From Cytophagales bacterium UBA2561 (lineage in GTDB: Bacteria > Bacteroidota > Bacteroidia > Cytophagales > Thermoflexibacteraceae): a stretch of DNA of 64,000 nucleotides. The DNA is taken from positions 186,001 to 250,000 of the forward strand of contig DDLX01000043.1 of assembly GCA_002340355.1 (NCBI GenBank). Direction: 5' to 3'. This document shows, piece after piece, positions 53,778 to 63,506 of this stretch. The position numbers and the translations under genes are program-made. Numbering within the stretch: position 1 is the stretch's first letter; every line of letters begins with the position of its first letter. The notes below the pieces were generated by a model. It was not told the origin of the DNA. It was given only the letters and a program-made list of their open reading frames with translations, and made no database searches.

Positions 53778-54467
53778 TTAAATTTCAAAGGCGAATCCTT
53801 CTGCTTCCAGCTTTTGATACATGATTTTATCAAACTTGAATAATTTTGCTGCCCGATGAGGAACACCTTGCTGACGTTCTTCAAGGTCAATTAATAAGCC
53901 CATTCGCAAAATCTTCTTTCGAAAATTACGCTTATCTAATGATTTGCCAATAATAATTTCATACATATTTTGTAGTTGGCTTAAGGTGAATTTTTCGGGA
54001 AGTAGTTCAAAACCAATAGGTTGATAACGTACTTTTCCCTGCAGTCGTTGAAAAGCGGTATCAAAAATTTCTTGATGATCAAATGCTAATTCAGGCAAGT
54101 CGTTTACGGAAAACCATTCGGCACGCTGAGCATCTGAGGCGGCTTGAGGTTTGGCAAAATTGGAAAGCTTTACAAGAGCATAATAAGCAATACTAATGAC
54201 CCGACCTCTCGGATCACGGTTGGGCGTACTAAATGTGTAAAGTTGTTCCATATACATATCACTAATTCCAGTTTCTTCTTGTAGTTCCCGTTTGGCAGCG
54301 ATATCGGCGTGTTCATCAATATTCACAAAGCCCCCCGGAAAAGCCCAACTTCCTTGAAATGGAGGCTGTCCTCGTTGGATTAATAAAACCTTTAAGTCTT
54401 CATTGTCTAATCCAAAAATAATACAATCAACTGTTACTGAAGGTCTTGGATATTCATACGTGTACAT
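53778..54467 (-). CDS. NrtR-type Nudix transcriptional regulator
   Basis: A 229-residue protein with an N-terminal Nudix domain and a C-terminal winged helix. The Nudix box at residues 46-68 is complete (G-x5-E-x7-RELQEETGI). The C-terminal part ('LLPEKFTLSQLQNMYEIIIG', 'KRNFRKKILRMGLL') is the NrtR DNA-binding domain. In Bacteroidota this family controls NAD synthesis or sugar use (arabinose, xylose types). The intact Nudix box means catalysis is possible. No sugar or NAD genes adjoin it. Confidence 0.9.
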   Translation of the reverse strand: MYTYEYPRPSVTVDCIIFGLDNEDLKVLLIQRGQPPFQGSWAFPGGFVNIDEHADIAAKRELQEETGISDMYMEQLYTFSTPNRDPRGRVISIAYYALVKLSNFAKPQAASDAQRAEWFSVNDLPELAFDHQEIFDTAFQRLQGKVRYQPIGFELLPEKFTLSQLQNMYEIIIGKSLDKRNFRKKILRMGLLIDLEERQQGVPHRAAKLFKFDKIMYQKLEAEGFAFEI

Positions 54468-54737
54468 TTGCTTTTGTCTCTTTTAAATTTAACAATTTAC
54501 CCAAATGACTCAATACTCTACTTAGCGTAAAAATGACACGAATATAAAGTTTTCCTCAAAATAAAGAAAGACAAATTGTAAATAATTCAGTATTCAAAAA
54601 AAACTTATGGGCTTTTCTGGAAAATAATTGGGGAATTAATGAAATATCTTTTTTTTTGTAACTTCTTTTTAGGGGAGTTTTATTAATGATAAAGACTCTA
54701 GAAAATTATAAATCCATTTCTCATATTTTCGAATAAG

Positions 54738-56786
54738 ATGACAGGCAAACCGATAAAATATACGATCTTTCTTTTTTTATTTTGGATAACTTCAGGATTA
54801 ACTCCTCTTTTGGCGCAACAATATGCCCAAATTACACGGGATTATGAAACTATTGTTCGAGAAACAAAACAAAAAATTAAGCTCTTCGAGGGTGAAATTT
54901 ATGAAGTGTTGAAAGACGAAAATACAGCACAATTATCTTCCGAAAAGAGAGGGATTATCCTGAAAATTAATAATATAACGATTGATTTACCTTGGGGAAG
55001 TGGTACGAAACAAACTTATCTTTATCCCAAAAAATTTAATGCGGATTCCTTCAATATTATTCGACAAAATACTGGGGCATTCTTAACACAGATTCAAGAA
55101 ACAGGAAAATATCGTTTTGATATTACCTCCTTGCAAACTAGTGATATGATTTATTTTGCTTCCTATGGCTCGAAAGGAGTGGTTCGATTACAAGAAAATA
55201 AAGTAACTGAAGTGGATAGTAGTTATTTTGAAAATAATTTTTATGGTCAGCTTGTTCGAATGATAATTCCGAATTACCCGACTTTGGGATTTACTTCGGA
55301 TGAAATCAGTATCTTATCACCGACTCCAATAGAAACTGCTGTGCCTGAGAATAATTCAGAATCAGAATCTTCGAATACGATAGTTACGACTTCTGAATCT
55401 CCTCTGAGTCCTTATAAGAGTTTATTATTAATTATTGCAGGTTTGGCTCTTCTTGGTATTTTATGGATAGCTTTTCGTAGTCAATTTGGTACAAAATCTG
55501 ACAAGAAAAATACCCAAAAGAATACACCCAAACGTCAAAATGAACTACGAAGAAAACGAAAATTGGGGCAAGCATCTTCAGATACTACAGAAAAAGATAC
55601 CAATACTAATTCTGGAACGGTATCAAATTCAGATAAAGAGAAAAAAATTACTCAAGAAAGTACAATTATTGAATCCGAAAAATCTAAGCCAACTCCTGTT
55701 TCATCTGAGACGGATTTAGATAAAGAAAGCAACACTGAAAAAATCCCAGAAAAAAAAGTAGTTGAAGATAAAATACCTTCATCAGAAACACAACTAGAAT
55801 CTGAACTAGAAGAAAAAATGCCAGAAGAGGATAAAATTGAAATTGAACGAGAATCTCAACCATTTAATCCTAATAATCAGATTCTTAGTAAAGAAAATGC
55901 TGCTAGAGATTTGGAGAAGATCGAAAAATTAGAAAGCAAGGTTTCAGAATTGGAGGAGACTAATCAAACCTTAGAAGAGGAGAAAAAAGACCTTCAAGGA
56001 CAACTTCATGAGTTAACAGAAAAATTGATTGAAACACCTGCTCAAGTTATTCAAGATGAGTTTACTTCTGAGTCTGGAAACTCTTCTAAAGATACCATTC
56101 CTGTTCCTCAAGGAATTACTGTAGGAAATTATGCTTATTTCTGTGAATGGTTCAAAAATTATCTTGAAAAAGCCGACTATATTGTTATGAAAGTCAAGGA
56201 GTTTCATGAACGAAGTATTAAAGAGGATGCTCAAAGTGAAAAGGCAATTATTGAAGGTATTTTATATCGGTTTTATACCAGTCGAAATACGCTAGTTTCA
56301 TTAGACTATTGGAAGTTTATAGTTCAAGAACTTGAAAATACAAACGGTAAAATCATTGAACCAAAACTAGTAATTGATTTAGAAAATATTATTGAAAGTG
56401 AGCGGGTTAACTATTTACAAAATCGCCTCTTCCAAGAAGTTTTGGCAAGCTATTTTGGGACAATTTTGGTGATGTGTGAAGAGATGCGAAATATTGACCG
56501 TTTTACGAATCTTAAATTTTTATTGGCAGAAAATATTTCTACTTATTTTGCCAAAGAGTCTCAAACTTTAGTGAAGGCATTTTCGGGAAATAGCTCAAGA
56601 CGAGTTAATTACGTGCCATTATTTCAAAAATATGAGCCTTCGGAAGAGATGAAAGTTGAGGTTATTACCGAAGAAAGTTTTATGCACCCCGCTTTTTATG
56701 AAGAAGTGAAGGAGGTTACAGGAGAAGTAGTTGCCATCAAACAATATGGTTTTGGAGATACGCCTTCTGAAATTATTATTGGTTAA
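54738..56786 (+). CDS. Unknown bitopic membrane protein with acidic linker and coiled coil
   Basis: I do not recognise this 682-residue protein. It shows a signal peptide (residues 1-27, 'LTPLLAQQ'), a periplasmic part of about 195 residues, and one membrane helix at 228-246. A basic stop-transfer segment and a long Glu/Ser/Lys-rich disordered linker (260-390) follow, then a coiled coil (about 395-435, 'LESKVSELEETNQTLEEEKK') and a helical cytosolic C-terminal domain of about 230 residues. It starts a plus-strand run with three glycan-transfer genes 34 bases further on. A scaffold linking periplasm and cytosol is a guess. Confidence 0.75.
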   Translation: MTGKPIKYTIFLFLFWITSGLTPLLAQQYAQITRDYETIVRETKQKIKLFEGEIYEVLKDENTAQLSSEKRGIILKINNITIDLPWGSGTKQTYLYPKKFNADSFNIIRQNTGAFLTQIQETGKYRFDITSLQTSDMIYFASYGSKGVVRLQENKVTEVDSSYFENNFYGQLVRMIIPNYPTLGFTSDEISILSPTPIETAVPENNSESESSNTIVTTSESPLSPYKSLLLIIAGLALLGILWIAFRSQFGTKSDKKNTQKNTPKRQNELRRKRKLGQASSDTTEKDTNTNSGTVSNSDKEKKITQESTIIESEKSKPTPVSSETDLDKESNTEKIPEKKVVEDKIPSSETQLESELEEKMPEEDKIEIERESQPFNPNNQILSKENAARDLEKIEKLESKVSELEETNQTLEEEKKDLQGQLHELTEKLIETPAQVIQDEFTSESGNSSKDTIPVPQGITVGNYAYFCEWFKNYLEKADYIVMKVKEFHERSIKEDAQSEKAIIEGILYRFYTSRNTLVSLDYWKFIVQELENTNGKIIEPKLVIDLENIIESERVNYLQNRLFQEVLASYFGTILVMCEEMRNIDRFTNLKFLLAENISTYFAKESQTLVKAFSGNSSRRVNYVPLFQKYEPSEEMKVEVITEESFMHPAFYEEVKEVTGEVVAIKQYGFGDTPSEIIIG

Positions 56787-56820
56787 AATTTGATTTTTTA
56801 CCTCCAAATTAAAACCTAAA

Positions 56821-57747
56821 ATGATGACCAATCGTTTAGCTCCTGTTGTTTTATTTGTGTATAATCGTCCAAAACATACATTGAAAACTTTGCGAGCATT
56901 GCAAAAAAACAAAGGAAGTGCTGAGACAGATCTATATATTTTTTGTGACGGAGCAGAGCCTAATGCTAACTCTTCTAATCTTCAAAAAATACAAGAGGTA
57001 AGGCAATTGGTTCGAAGCGAAAAATGGTGTAAAACGGTTACTATTCGAGAAGCTAAATCTAATCAAGGATTAGCCGATTCAATTGTCAAGGGAGTCACAG
57101 AAATTATAAATAAATATCAAAAAATCATTGTTTTAGAAGATGATATTGAAACTTCTCCCTTATTCTTAAAGTTTATGAATGAAGCCCTTGATTTTTATGA
57201 GAATGAGGAAAAAGTAATGCATCTTTCTGGTTATATGTTTCCTGTAAAAGTACCACTGCCACCCACTTTTTTCTTCAATACGACTTCGTGTTGGGGATGG
57301 GCAACATGGAAGCGAGCTTGGGACTATTTTAATCCAGATGCGGAATTTTTATTACATGAGCTTCAAACTCGGAATTTAACGCATCAATTTTCTGTAGAAA
57401 GTAGTTCCAGTCATTTACAACAACTGGAAGCAAACGTAAATGGCACACTCAAAACATGGGCGGTCAAGTGGTATGCTTCTGTTTTTTTACAAAATGGATT
57501 TTGTTTACATCCTTATCCATCCTTAACCCAAAATATTGGACAAGACAGTACGGGGGTTCATAGTGGAAGTACCAATTATTATACTGTTCCTGAGCTGGCA
57601 GAAACTATCACACTTGAAAAAATTCCGTTGAAAGAGTCCGAAAAAGCTCGAAAAGCGATGCAATATTTTTGGAAAAATGAACCCAAAGCCCCTTTAATTT
57701 ACCGAATTCAGTCTAAATTTCGGAAACTCCAACGTCTATTCGATTAA
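56821..57747 (+). CDS. Glycosyltransferase, GT-A fold (family 2-like)
   Basis: A 308-residue transferase with the N-terminal nucleotide-binding strand 'APVVLFVYNRPKHTLKTLRA', a metal-binding acidic motif in 'KIIVLEDDIETSPLFLKFM', and an acceptor-side 'NTTSCWGWATWKRAWDYFN' block seen in hemolytic-type and surface-glycan transferases. There is no membrane helix. It likely adds a sugar to a capsule or O-antigen precursor in the cytosol. It is first of three closely spaced glycan genes (gap 12 bases to the next). Confidence 0.85.
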   Translation: MMTNRLAPVVLFVYNRPKHTLKTLRALQKNKGSAETDLYIFCDGAEPNANSSNLQKIQEVRQLVRSEKWCKTVTIREAKSNQGLADSIVKGVTEIINKYQKIIVLEDDIETSPLFLKFMNEALDFYENEEKVMHLSGYMFPVKVPLPPTFFFNTTSCWGWATWKRAWDYFNPDAEFLLHELQTRNLTHQFSVESSSSHLQQLEANVNGTLKTWAVKWYASVFLQNGFCLHPYPSLTQNIGQDSTGVHSGSTNYYTVPELAETITLEKIPLKESEKARKAMQYFWKNEPKAPLIYRIQSKFRKLQRLFD

Positions 57748-57759
57748 TTCTTCTTTTTA

Positions 57760-58572
57760 ATGATTTATAAAATAAAATTATTTCTTCAAATTCTACTCAA
57801 AAACCGAAATCGACCTGCCTTTTGGCATTTGTTACCGTTGGTTTTTAAATCTCGTTATCAGGCTTTTACGGCAAAGTTATTTGGTAGAAAAATTCAGGTT
57901 CCTGATTCTGCCTCTTATGTTTTTATGTGTCGAGAAATTTTTGAGCGGGAAATTTATCGTTTTCCATCTGATGAAAAACAGCCTGTTATTATTGATGGTG
58001 GAGCAAACATTGGATTGAGTGTTATTTTCTTCAAAAAATTATATTCTCATGCTCAAATTACCGCTTTTGAACCTGATTCACAGATTTTTGAAATCCTAAA
58101 AAATAATTTACAACAATTTGATTTTAAGGATATTAAACTTGAAAAAAAAGCTCTTTGGAAAACAGATACTACCTTACAATTTGAATCCGAAGGTGCGGAT
58201 GGAGGGCGAATTGATACCAAACAAAAAGGTAATTTGGTAGAAGTTTCGGCGGTTAGTTTGCGTCCATATTTGACGAAAGAGATTGATTTTTTGAAATTGG
58301 ATATCGAAGGAGCAGAAACCGAAGTATTAGAATCTTGTCAGAATTTATTGAAGAATGTAAAAAATATCTTTATTGAATACCATTCTTTTGAACAACAACC
58401 CCAAACTTTAGCTCAAATTTTAGAAATTTTAAAATCAAATGGTTTTCGTTATTATATAGAAAATAATGGAGTTACCAGTGATAAACCTTTTCAGGCAATT
58501 CGTACAGCTTCGGGAATGGATATGCAAATTAATATTTTTGGGTATCGGCATTCATCATCTGAATCAAATTAA
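57760..58572 (+). CDS. FkbM family methyltransferase
   Basis: A 270-residue SAM-dependent O-methyltransferase of the FkbM type. The SAM motif is 'PVIIDGGANIGLSVIFFKK' (about residues 67-85), followed by 'ITAFEPDSQIFEILKNNL'; the later 'EIDFLKLDIEGAETEVLESC' block is the FkbM signature. Such enzymes methylate sugars in surface glycans, which fits the flanking glycosyltransferases. Confidence 0.92.
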   Translation: MIYKIKLFLQILLKNRNRPAFWHLLPLVFKSRYQAFTAKLFGRKIQVPDSASYVFMCREIFEREIYRFPSDEKQPVIIDGGANIGLSVIFFKKLYSHAQITAFEPDSQIFEILKNNLQQFDFKDIKLEKKALWKTDTTLQFESEGADGGRIDTKQKGNLVEVSAVSLRPYLTKEIDFLKLDIEGAETEVLESCQNLLKNVKNIFIEYHSFEQQPQTLAQILEILKSNGFRYYIENNGVTSDKPFQAIRTASGMDMQINIFGYRHSSSESN

Positions 58573-58586
58573 AGATAAGTTTGAAT

Positions 58587-59822
58587 ATGAAGATTTTACA
58601 AATTTGTACATCCGATAAAGGTGGAGCTGCCCATGCTGCTATTCGTTTACACTTGGCACTACTGGCACAAGGGGTAAATTCTAAAATTTTAGTTCTTAAA
58701 AAGTTTAAAAAAACACCTCAATCTTACATATTTCGGTCTGACTTCTTATTGAATCGTTACCAGAATTTTTGGAATAGACTTCTTAAAGAAACTAAAAATA
58801 AACTTGAAAAATCACAATTAGAAGGGCAACCCAAAGGCTTTGAGATGTTCAGTTTTGCAGATAGTTGGTTCGATATTCGACAGTCCAAATACTTTCAAGA
58901 AGCCGATATTATTCATTTGCATTGGGTGGCAGGATTTTTAGATTATCGTTCTTTTTTTCAGGAGCATTCCAAAAAAATTATCTGGACATTGCACGATATG
59001 AACCCTTTTACGGGTGGTTGTCATTATGCTTCAGATTGTCGAAATTATTTGGCTGATTGTTCCAATTGCCCACAACTTAAAGGTATTCGCAAACCAAATT
59101 TAGCTCGGCAATTTTTTCAGGTCAAACAACAGGCTTTCGAAGGAACAAATTTACACATTGTTTCTCCCTCTAAATGGCTTTTTGAGGAAGCTAAATCTTC
59201 TGCTTTGTTGGGCAAATTTTCAAATTATTGTATTCCAAATGGGCTTAATTTTCAGGAATTTAAAGCTACTTCTAAAAAAGAAGCTCGTCAAATTTTAAAC
59301 CTTCCTTTAGACAAAAAAATTATCTTTTTTACGGCACAAGACACCACCAATATTCGAAAAGGATTCCATCTTTTACAGGAGGCTTTAACCTACTTTGAAA
59401 AAATTGGAAATACGGCTGATTTGGTGGTTTATACGGCTGGCAAAGAAGGAGGATTTTCATTACCAAAAATTGAAATTATTGAGGCTGGAACAATTACATC
59501 TGCTGAGAAAATGGCATTGGCTTATTCTGCTTCTGATTTATTTGTTATTCCATCCTTAGAAGATAATTTACCGAATACCGTTTTAGAATCTTTGGCTTGT
59601 GGAACGCCCGTAGTGGGTTTTAGAATTGGTGGAATTCCTGATATGATTCAAGATGGAGATAATGGGTTTTTGGTAGATGAAATTTCCAGCACAAAATTGG
59701 CTCAAACTTTACATTATGCTTTGCAAAATTTAGCACAATTTGATTCGCAAAAACTTCGGACAAATTGTCAAGCTAAATATGCTCCTGAAATTCAAGCAAA
59801 GGCATACCTTGATATTTATTAA
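58587..59822 (+). CDS. Glycosyltransferase family 4 (GT-B fold)
   Basis: A 411-residue transferase from the ATG at 58587; a TTG two codons earlier is less likely. N-terminal domain 'KILQICTSDKGGAAHAAIRL', then 'DIIHLHWVAGFLDYRSFF' and 'WTLHDMNPFTGGCHYASDC', with several cysteines typical of this subfamily. The nucleotide-sugar side has the E-x7-E motif in 'IPSLEDNLPNTVLESLACG'. It is the last gene of the glycan run. No terminator was seen directly behind it on this strand. Confidence 0.93.
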   Translation: MKILQICTSDKGGAAHAAIRLHLALLAQGVNSKILVLKKFKKTPQSYIFRSDFLLNRYQNFWNRLLKETKNKLEKSQLEGQPKGFEMFSFADSWFDIRQSKYFQEADIIHLHWVAGFLDYRSFFQEHSKKIIWTLHDMNPFTGGCHYASDCRNYLADCSNCPQLKGIRKPNLARQFFQVKQQAFEGTNLHIVSPSKWLFEEAKSSALLGKFSNYCIPNGLNFQEFKATSKKEARQILNLPLDKKIIFFTAQDTTNIRKGFHLLQEALTYFEKIGNTADLVVYTAGKEGGFSLPKIEIIEAGTITSAEKMALAYSASDLFVIPSLEDNLPNTVLESLACGTPVVGFRIGGIPDMIQDGDNGFLVDEISSTKLAQTLHYALQNLAQFDSQKLRTNCQAKYAPEIQAKAYLDIY

Positions 59823-59838
59823 GCCTCATAAAAAATCA

Positions 59839-59868
59839 AAACCTGTCCCAACGCATCGGAACAGGTTT
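59839..59868 (-). terminator. Terminator downstream of aceA
   Basis: On the minus strand AAACCTGTTCC pairs with GGGACAGGTTT using one G-U wobble (a C-A mismatch on plus), followed by a U-rich run. It lies 177 bases after the aceA stop, with further small stems in between. Confidence 0.65.
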
Positions 59869-60020
59869 CAATAATCAACCCCAAAAATATAGCCAGTCTG
59901 AATTTATCTCATCCGTTACCTAAAAAATGCACCATGAACTGATTGAGTAAACAAAGTTTTTCATGACAAGTTCTTAACTATTTCAATTAGTGTTATAGAA
60001 CACCTAACTAATCATGTTAT

Positions 60021-60035
60021 ATCCGTTAATCGGAT
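60021..60035. repeat. Small stem just after aceA
   Basis: ATCCG at 60021-60025 pairs with CGGAT at 60031-60035, extended by flanking AT pairs. It begins about ten bases after the aceA stop and may protect the message end. Confidence 0.3.
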
Positions 60036-60044
60036 TATATTATC

Positions 60045-61322
60045 TTAGAACTGCTCTGTTTCAGTACTTCCTTCCAAAGCAGTAGTAGAAGCTGTACCTT
60101 GAGTAACAGTATTTTGTACCATATCGAAGTAACCAGTACCAACAAATGCTTGGTGTTTGATAGCTTTGAATCCTTTGTCTTGCAATCCGAATTCACGTTG
60201 TTGCAATTCAGAGTAGCCAGCCATTCCTCGTTGGTTATAAGCATGAGCCAATTCGAACATTGCTGTATTTAAGGCATGGAAGCCAGCCAATGTAATGAAC
60301 TGGAATTTGAAGCCCATTTCACCAAGTTGCTCACGGAAAGTTTCCATTTCCTTAACACTCAAGTGAGCAGCCCAGTTGAATGAAGGTGAACAGTTATAAG
60401 CCAATATTTGGTTAGGATACTTCTCACGAACTGCTTGAGCAAATTCACGAGCTTGCCCAACATCAGGCTTACCAGTTTCCATCCAAATCAAATCAGCATA
60501 AGGAGCATACGATAAAGCTCGGTCAATACAAGGCTCTAACCCATTGTTTACTTCATAGAATCCTTCCGAAGTACGTCCAGTTCCTTTGATGAACTTTTGG
60601 TCTCTTTCGTCAATATCACTTGTAATCAAAGTAGCTGCCTCTGCATCTGTTCGAGCAATCAAAACAGTAGGTGTATTTGATACATCCGCACCCAATCGAG
60701 CCGCTACTAATTTGTTAATAGCTTCTTGAGTAGGAACAAGCACTTTTCCGCCAAGGTGTCCACATTTTTTCGCTGAAGAAAGTTGGTCTTCGAAGTGAAC
60801 GCCAGATGCACCTGCTTCAATCATTCCTTTCATCAATTCGAAAGCGTTCAAGTTTCCACCAAAACCAGCTTCCGCATCCGCTACGATAGGCACTAACCAA
60901 TGTACATCACCATCTTGGTTGATGCTTTGGATTTGGTCAGCTCGTAATAAAGCATTGTTAATTCGCTTGACAACTGAAGGCACAGAGTTTGCAGGATACA
61001 AAGATTGGTCAGGATACATTTCTCCTGCTAAGTTTGCATCAGCGGCAACTTGCCAACCACTCAAATAGATTGCTTTCAGACCTGCTTGTACTTCTTGAAC
61101 CGCTTGGTTACCTGTTAAAGCTCCCAAACCAGCTACGAAAGGCTCTTCTTGGAATAATTTCCAAAGTCTTTCAGCACCCATACGGGCAACACTGTGTTCA
61201 ATTGGGAACGCACCTTGTAAAGTTACAACGTCTTCTGCTGTATAAGGACGAGTAATACCTTCCCATCGTGGATTTTCGCTCCAGTCTGCTTTGAGTTGGG
61301 CAATTCTTTCTTCTCTTGTCAT
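60045..61322 (-). CDS. aceA: Isocitrate lyase
   Basis: Splits isocitrate to glyoxylate and succinate, the first step of the glyoxylate shunt, letting cells grow on acetate or fatty acids. The 425 residues carry the catalytic loop 'SSAKKCGHLGGKVLVPT', with the active cysteine in KKCGH, the magnesium-binding 'PIVADAEAGFGG', and 'YNCSPSFNWAAHL'. The length fits the bacterial form. It follows aceB on the same strand after 197 bases, with a terminator-like hairpin and a leader hairpin between, so it may be separately controlled. Confidence 0.98.
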   Translation of the reverse strand: MTREERIAQLKADWSENPRWEGITRPYTAEDVVTLQGAFPIEHSVARMGAERLWKLFQEEPFVAGLGALTGNQAVQEVQAGLKAIYLSGWQVAADANLAGEMYPDQSLYPANSVPSVVKRINNALLRADQIQSINQDGDVHWLVPIVADAEAGFGGNLNAFELMKGMIEAGASGVHFEDQLSSAKKCGHLGGKVLVPTQEAINKLVAARLGADVSNTPTVLIARTDAEAATLITSDIDERDQKFIKGTGRTSEGFYEVNNGLEPCIDRALSYAPYADLIWMETGKPDVGQAREFAQAVREKYPNQILAYNCSPSFNWAAHLSVKEMETFREQLGEMGFKFQFITLAGFHALNTAMFELAHAYNQRGMAGYSELQQREFGLQDKGFKAIKHQAFVGTGYFDMVQNTVTQGTASTTALEGSTETEQF

Positions 61323-61375
61323 TTTGCTTATCTAATTTATATCGTGAAAAAACGTCATTGTGGTAAAAACATAAG

Positions 61376-61409
61376 GGGACAATGAAAAAATAATGATGAT
61401 TCTTGTCCC
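61376..61409 (-). promoter_or_regulatory. Hairpin in the aceA leader
   Basis: GGGACAA at 61376-61382 pairs perfectly with TTGTCCC at 61403-61409 across a 20-base loop. It lies 54 bases before the aceA start and could be a dyad operator or an RNA stem. Confidence 0.4.
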
Positions 61410-61423
61410 GTAGATAGTCTTAG

Positions 61424-61479
61424 AAAAACTTACTGTAACATTCTAATTTTTAAGTTACCTAGCTGGTGTGTAAGTTTTT
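61424..61479 (-). terminator. Hairpin behind aceB
   Basis: AAAAACTTAC at 61424-61433 pairs perfectly with GTAAGTTTTT at 61470-61479, with an inner GTAAC/GTTAC stem. On the minus strand it ends in five U, 41 bases after the aceB stop. It may partly end transcription between aceB and aceA. Confidence 0.55.
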
Positions 61480-61519
61480 GGATTTAGCTCTAAGGCTCTA
61501 ATTTTCTTACGATGATAAT

Positions 61520-63142
61520 TTAAGCTAATCGGTCGTAAGCAGGAAGTGTTAAGAACTCTTCGAAGTTTTCGGTTGCTACCAAAGATTCAAAAATTTCTAA
61601 GGCTTCTTGATATTTTCGGTTTTCAAATCGTTTTGCACCAACCAGATTGCGGATATGTGCCATTACTTCGGGAACCATTTCTTGGTACAACTCATAAGTA
61701 ATTGGTGTTCCGTCCTCTAATTTTGCATTTGGATTATGAATCCACTGCCAAACTTGCGCTCTTGAAATTTCAGCCGTTGCTGCGTCTTCCATCAAGTTAT
61801 AAATCGGTACACTACCAGAACCATTTAACCATGCTTCGAGATACTGAATCGCTACGTCAATATTGGTTTTTAATCCTTCTCGTGTAATTGTACCTTCAGG
61901 AACAGCAATCAAATCTTGAGCAGTTGGATTAACGTCTTCTCGTTTCTTCTCAATCTGATTTGGTTGAGGCATATATTTATCAAATTGCTCTTGAGCAACT
62001 GCCACTAACCCCGGGTGTGCGACCCAAGTTCCATCATGTCCTGCTTTCGCTTCTCGTTCTTTATCTGCTCCTACTTTCGCAAGTGCTTTTTCGTTCGCTT
62101 CAGGATTATTTTTGATAGGAATTTGTGCTGCCATTCCACCCATTGCATGAACATTACGCTTATGGCAAGTTCTGATAACAAACTCGGAATACCCCTTCAT
62201 AAACGGTACCCCCATTGTAACTTGCGCTCGGTCTGGCAAAATAAAATCAGGATGTTTCTTGAATTTTTTGATATATGAGAAAATGTAATCCCAACGACCA
62301 CAATTCAAACCTGATGAATGCTCTTTTAATTCGTATAAAATTTCGTCTGCTTCATAAGTTGCCAAAATCGTCTCAATCAATACGGTTGCTTTGATTGAAC
62401 CTTGTGGAACACCCAATTTATCTTGTGCAAAAACGAAAACGTCATTCCACAAACGAGCTTCTAAATGGCTTTCTAATTTTGGTAAGTAGAAATAAGGTCC
62501 TGAACCTCGCTCTAAAAGCTCTTTCGCATTGTGGAAAAAGTACAAACCAAAATCTACTAACGACCCTGAAAGTGGCTCACCGTCCATCTCCATGTGCTTC
62601 TCAAGTAAATGCCAACCTCTCGGACGTACTTTCAAAACAGCCGTTTCTTCGTTTAATTGATAAAACTTATCGTTCGCAGGATTTTTATAAGTAATTGTTC
62701 TTCGAACAGCATCTCGTAAGTTAATTTGTCCTGCTACACAATTTTCCCAAACAGGCGAATTGGCATCCTCAAAATCCGCCATGAATAATTTTGCACCACT
62801 ATTCAAAGCATTGATAACCATCTTTCTATCTACGGGACCTGTAATCTCAGTACGGCGGTCTAATAAGTCCGCAGGCAATGGCGCAACTGTCCAGTCTCCG
62901 TTTCGGATTTCAGCAGTTTCAGGCAAAAAGTCAGGCATTTCGCCGTTATCAATAGCTTTTTGTCGTTCTACTCTTGCTTGTAGTAATTCTTTTCGTGTCG
63001 AATTGAATCGGCTTTGTAACTCAGCTAAAAAATCCAGAGCATCAGGGGTTAGAATTTCTTCAAATTCCTTGGTCATTCGCCCCTTAATTTCGATGGCATT
63101 TGTTGTTTTCATCTTTAACGTATTTAAAACGTTCACCTTCAT
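61520..63142 (-). CDS. aceB: Malate synthase (type A)
   Basis: Condenses glyoxylate with acetyl-CoA to malate, the second step of the glyoxylate shunt. The 540 residues match the A isoform. Landmarks include 'GPVDRKMVINALNSGAKLFM', 'DFEDANSPVWENCVAGQINL', 'FILPDRAQVTMGVPFMKGY' and 'AMGGMAAQIPIKNNPEAN'. An alternative ATG ten codons in (63112) cannot be excluded. A promoter with both elements is at 63191-63221. Together with aceA it gives the full shunt. Confidence 0.97.
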   Translation of the reverse strand: MKVNVLNTLKMKTTNAIEIKGRMTKEFEEILTPDALDFLAELQSRFNSTRKELLQARVERQKAIDNGEMPDFLPETAEIRNGDWTVAPLPADLLDRRTEITGPVDRKMVINALNSGAKLFMADFEDANSPVWENCVAGQINLRDAVRRTITYKNPANDKFYQLNEETAVLKVRPRGWHLLEKHMEMDGEPLSGSLVDFGLYFFHNAKELLERGSGPYFYLPKLESHLEARLWNDVFVFAQDKLGVPQGSIKATVLIETILATYEADEILYELKEHSSGLNCGRWDYIFSYIKKFKKHPDFILPDRAQVTMGVPFMKGYSEFVIRTCHKRNVHAMGGMAAQIPIKNNPEANEKALAKVGADKEREAKAGHDGTWVAHPGLVAVAQEQFDKYMPQPNQIEKKREDVNPTAQDLIAVPEGTITREGLKTNIDVAIQYLEAWLNGSGSVPIYNLMEDAATAEISRAQVWQWIHNPNAKLEDGTPITYELYQEMVPEVMAHIRNLVGAKRFENRKYQEALEIFESLVATENFEEFLTLPAYDRLA

Positions 63143-63190
63143 TTACTCAAGTCTCCAGCTCTTATTTACCTTCCCTGCATCTTGTTGAAA

Positions 63191-63221
63191 CAAAGGTAAA
63201 AAAAGAGAAAATAAAAAACAA
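63191..63221 (-). promoter_or_regulatory. Promoter of aceB
   Basis: On the minus strand it reads TTG, 20 bases, then TACCTTTG, a full match to the Bacteroidota promoter. The leader is about 45 bases to the ATG at 63142. Confidence 0.7.
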
Positions 63222-63498
63222 GCGAATTTTCGCTAAACAAATTAAAAACGCCAAAAAACAATTTTACGCCAAAAACATATTATCGCTTATTGATGATTAT
63301 TTCAATAATTAGCTTTTGATTTTCAGAAAGTTAACTTCATTGGATTTTTTGAAAAAAAATTTCATCTCTTCGAAGAAATTTTAACAAAAATCCCTCTAAG
63401 CATGGATTTTCATATTTTTTTTGTTTATAGATTAGTTTTGATATTAAATAAAAATACTCAAATCAATCCATCTGAAAAATGATTTCCATAAATTATCT

Positions 63499-63506
63499 TA
63501 GATTTG
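63499..63506 (+). promoter_or_regulatory. Candidate -7 element for tsaB
   Basis: TAGATTTG matches TAnnTTTG, 28 bases before the tsaB ATG. The -33 TTG is lacking. Confidence 0.4.

Noticed and set aside
53778..54467. Functional link between the NrtR-type Nudix regulator and the NAD-cleaving TIR protein
   Set aside because: They are 12 kb apart with unrelated genes between, and NrtR relatives in Bacteroidota often control sugar use. There is no sequence evidence of a link.
63100..63312. A 70-codon plus-strand frame upstream of tsaB
   Set aside because: It overlaps the aceB promoter and start region, is Lys-rich from AT-rich DNA and shows no family features.
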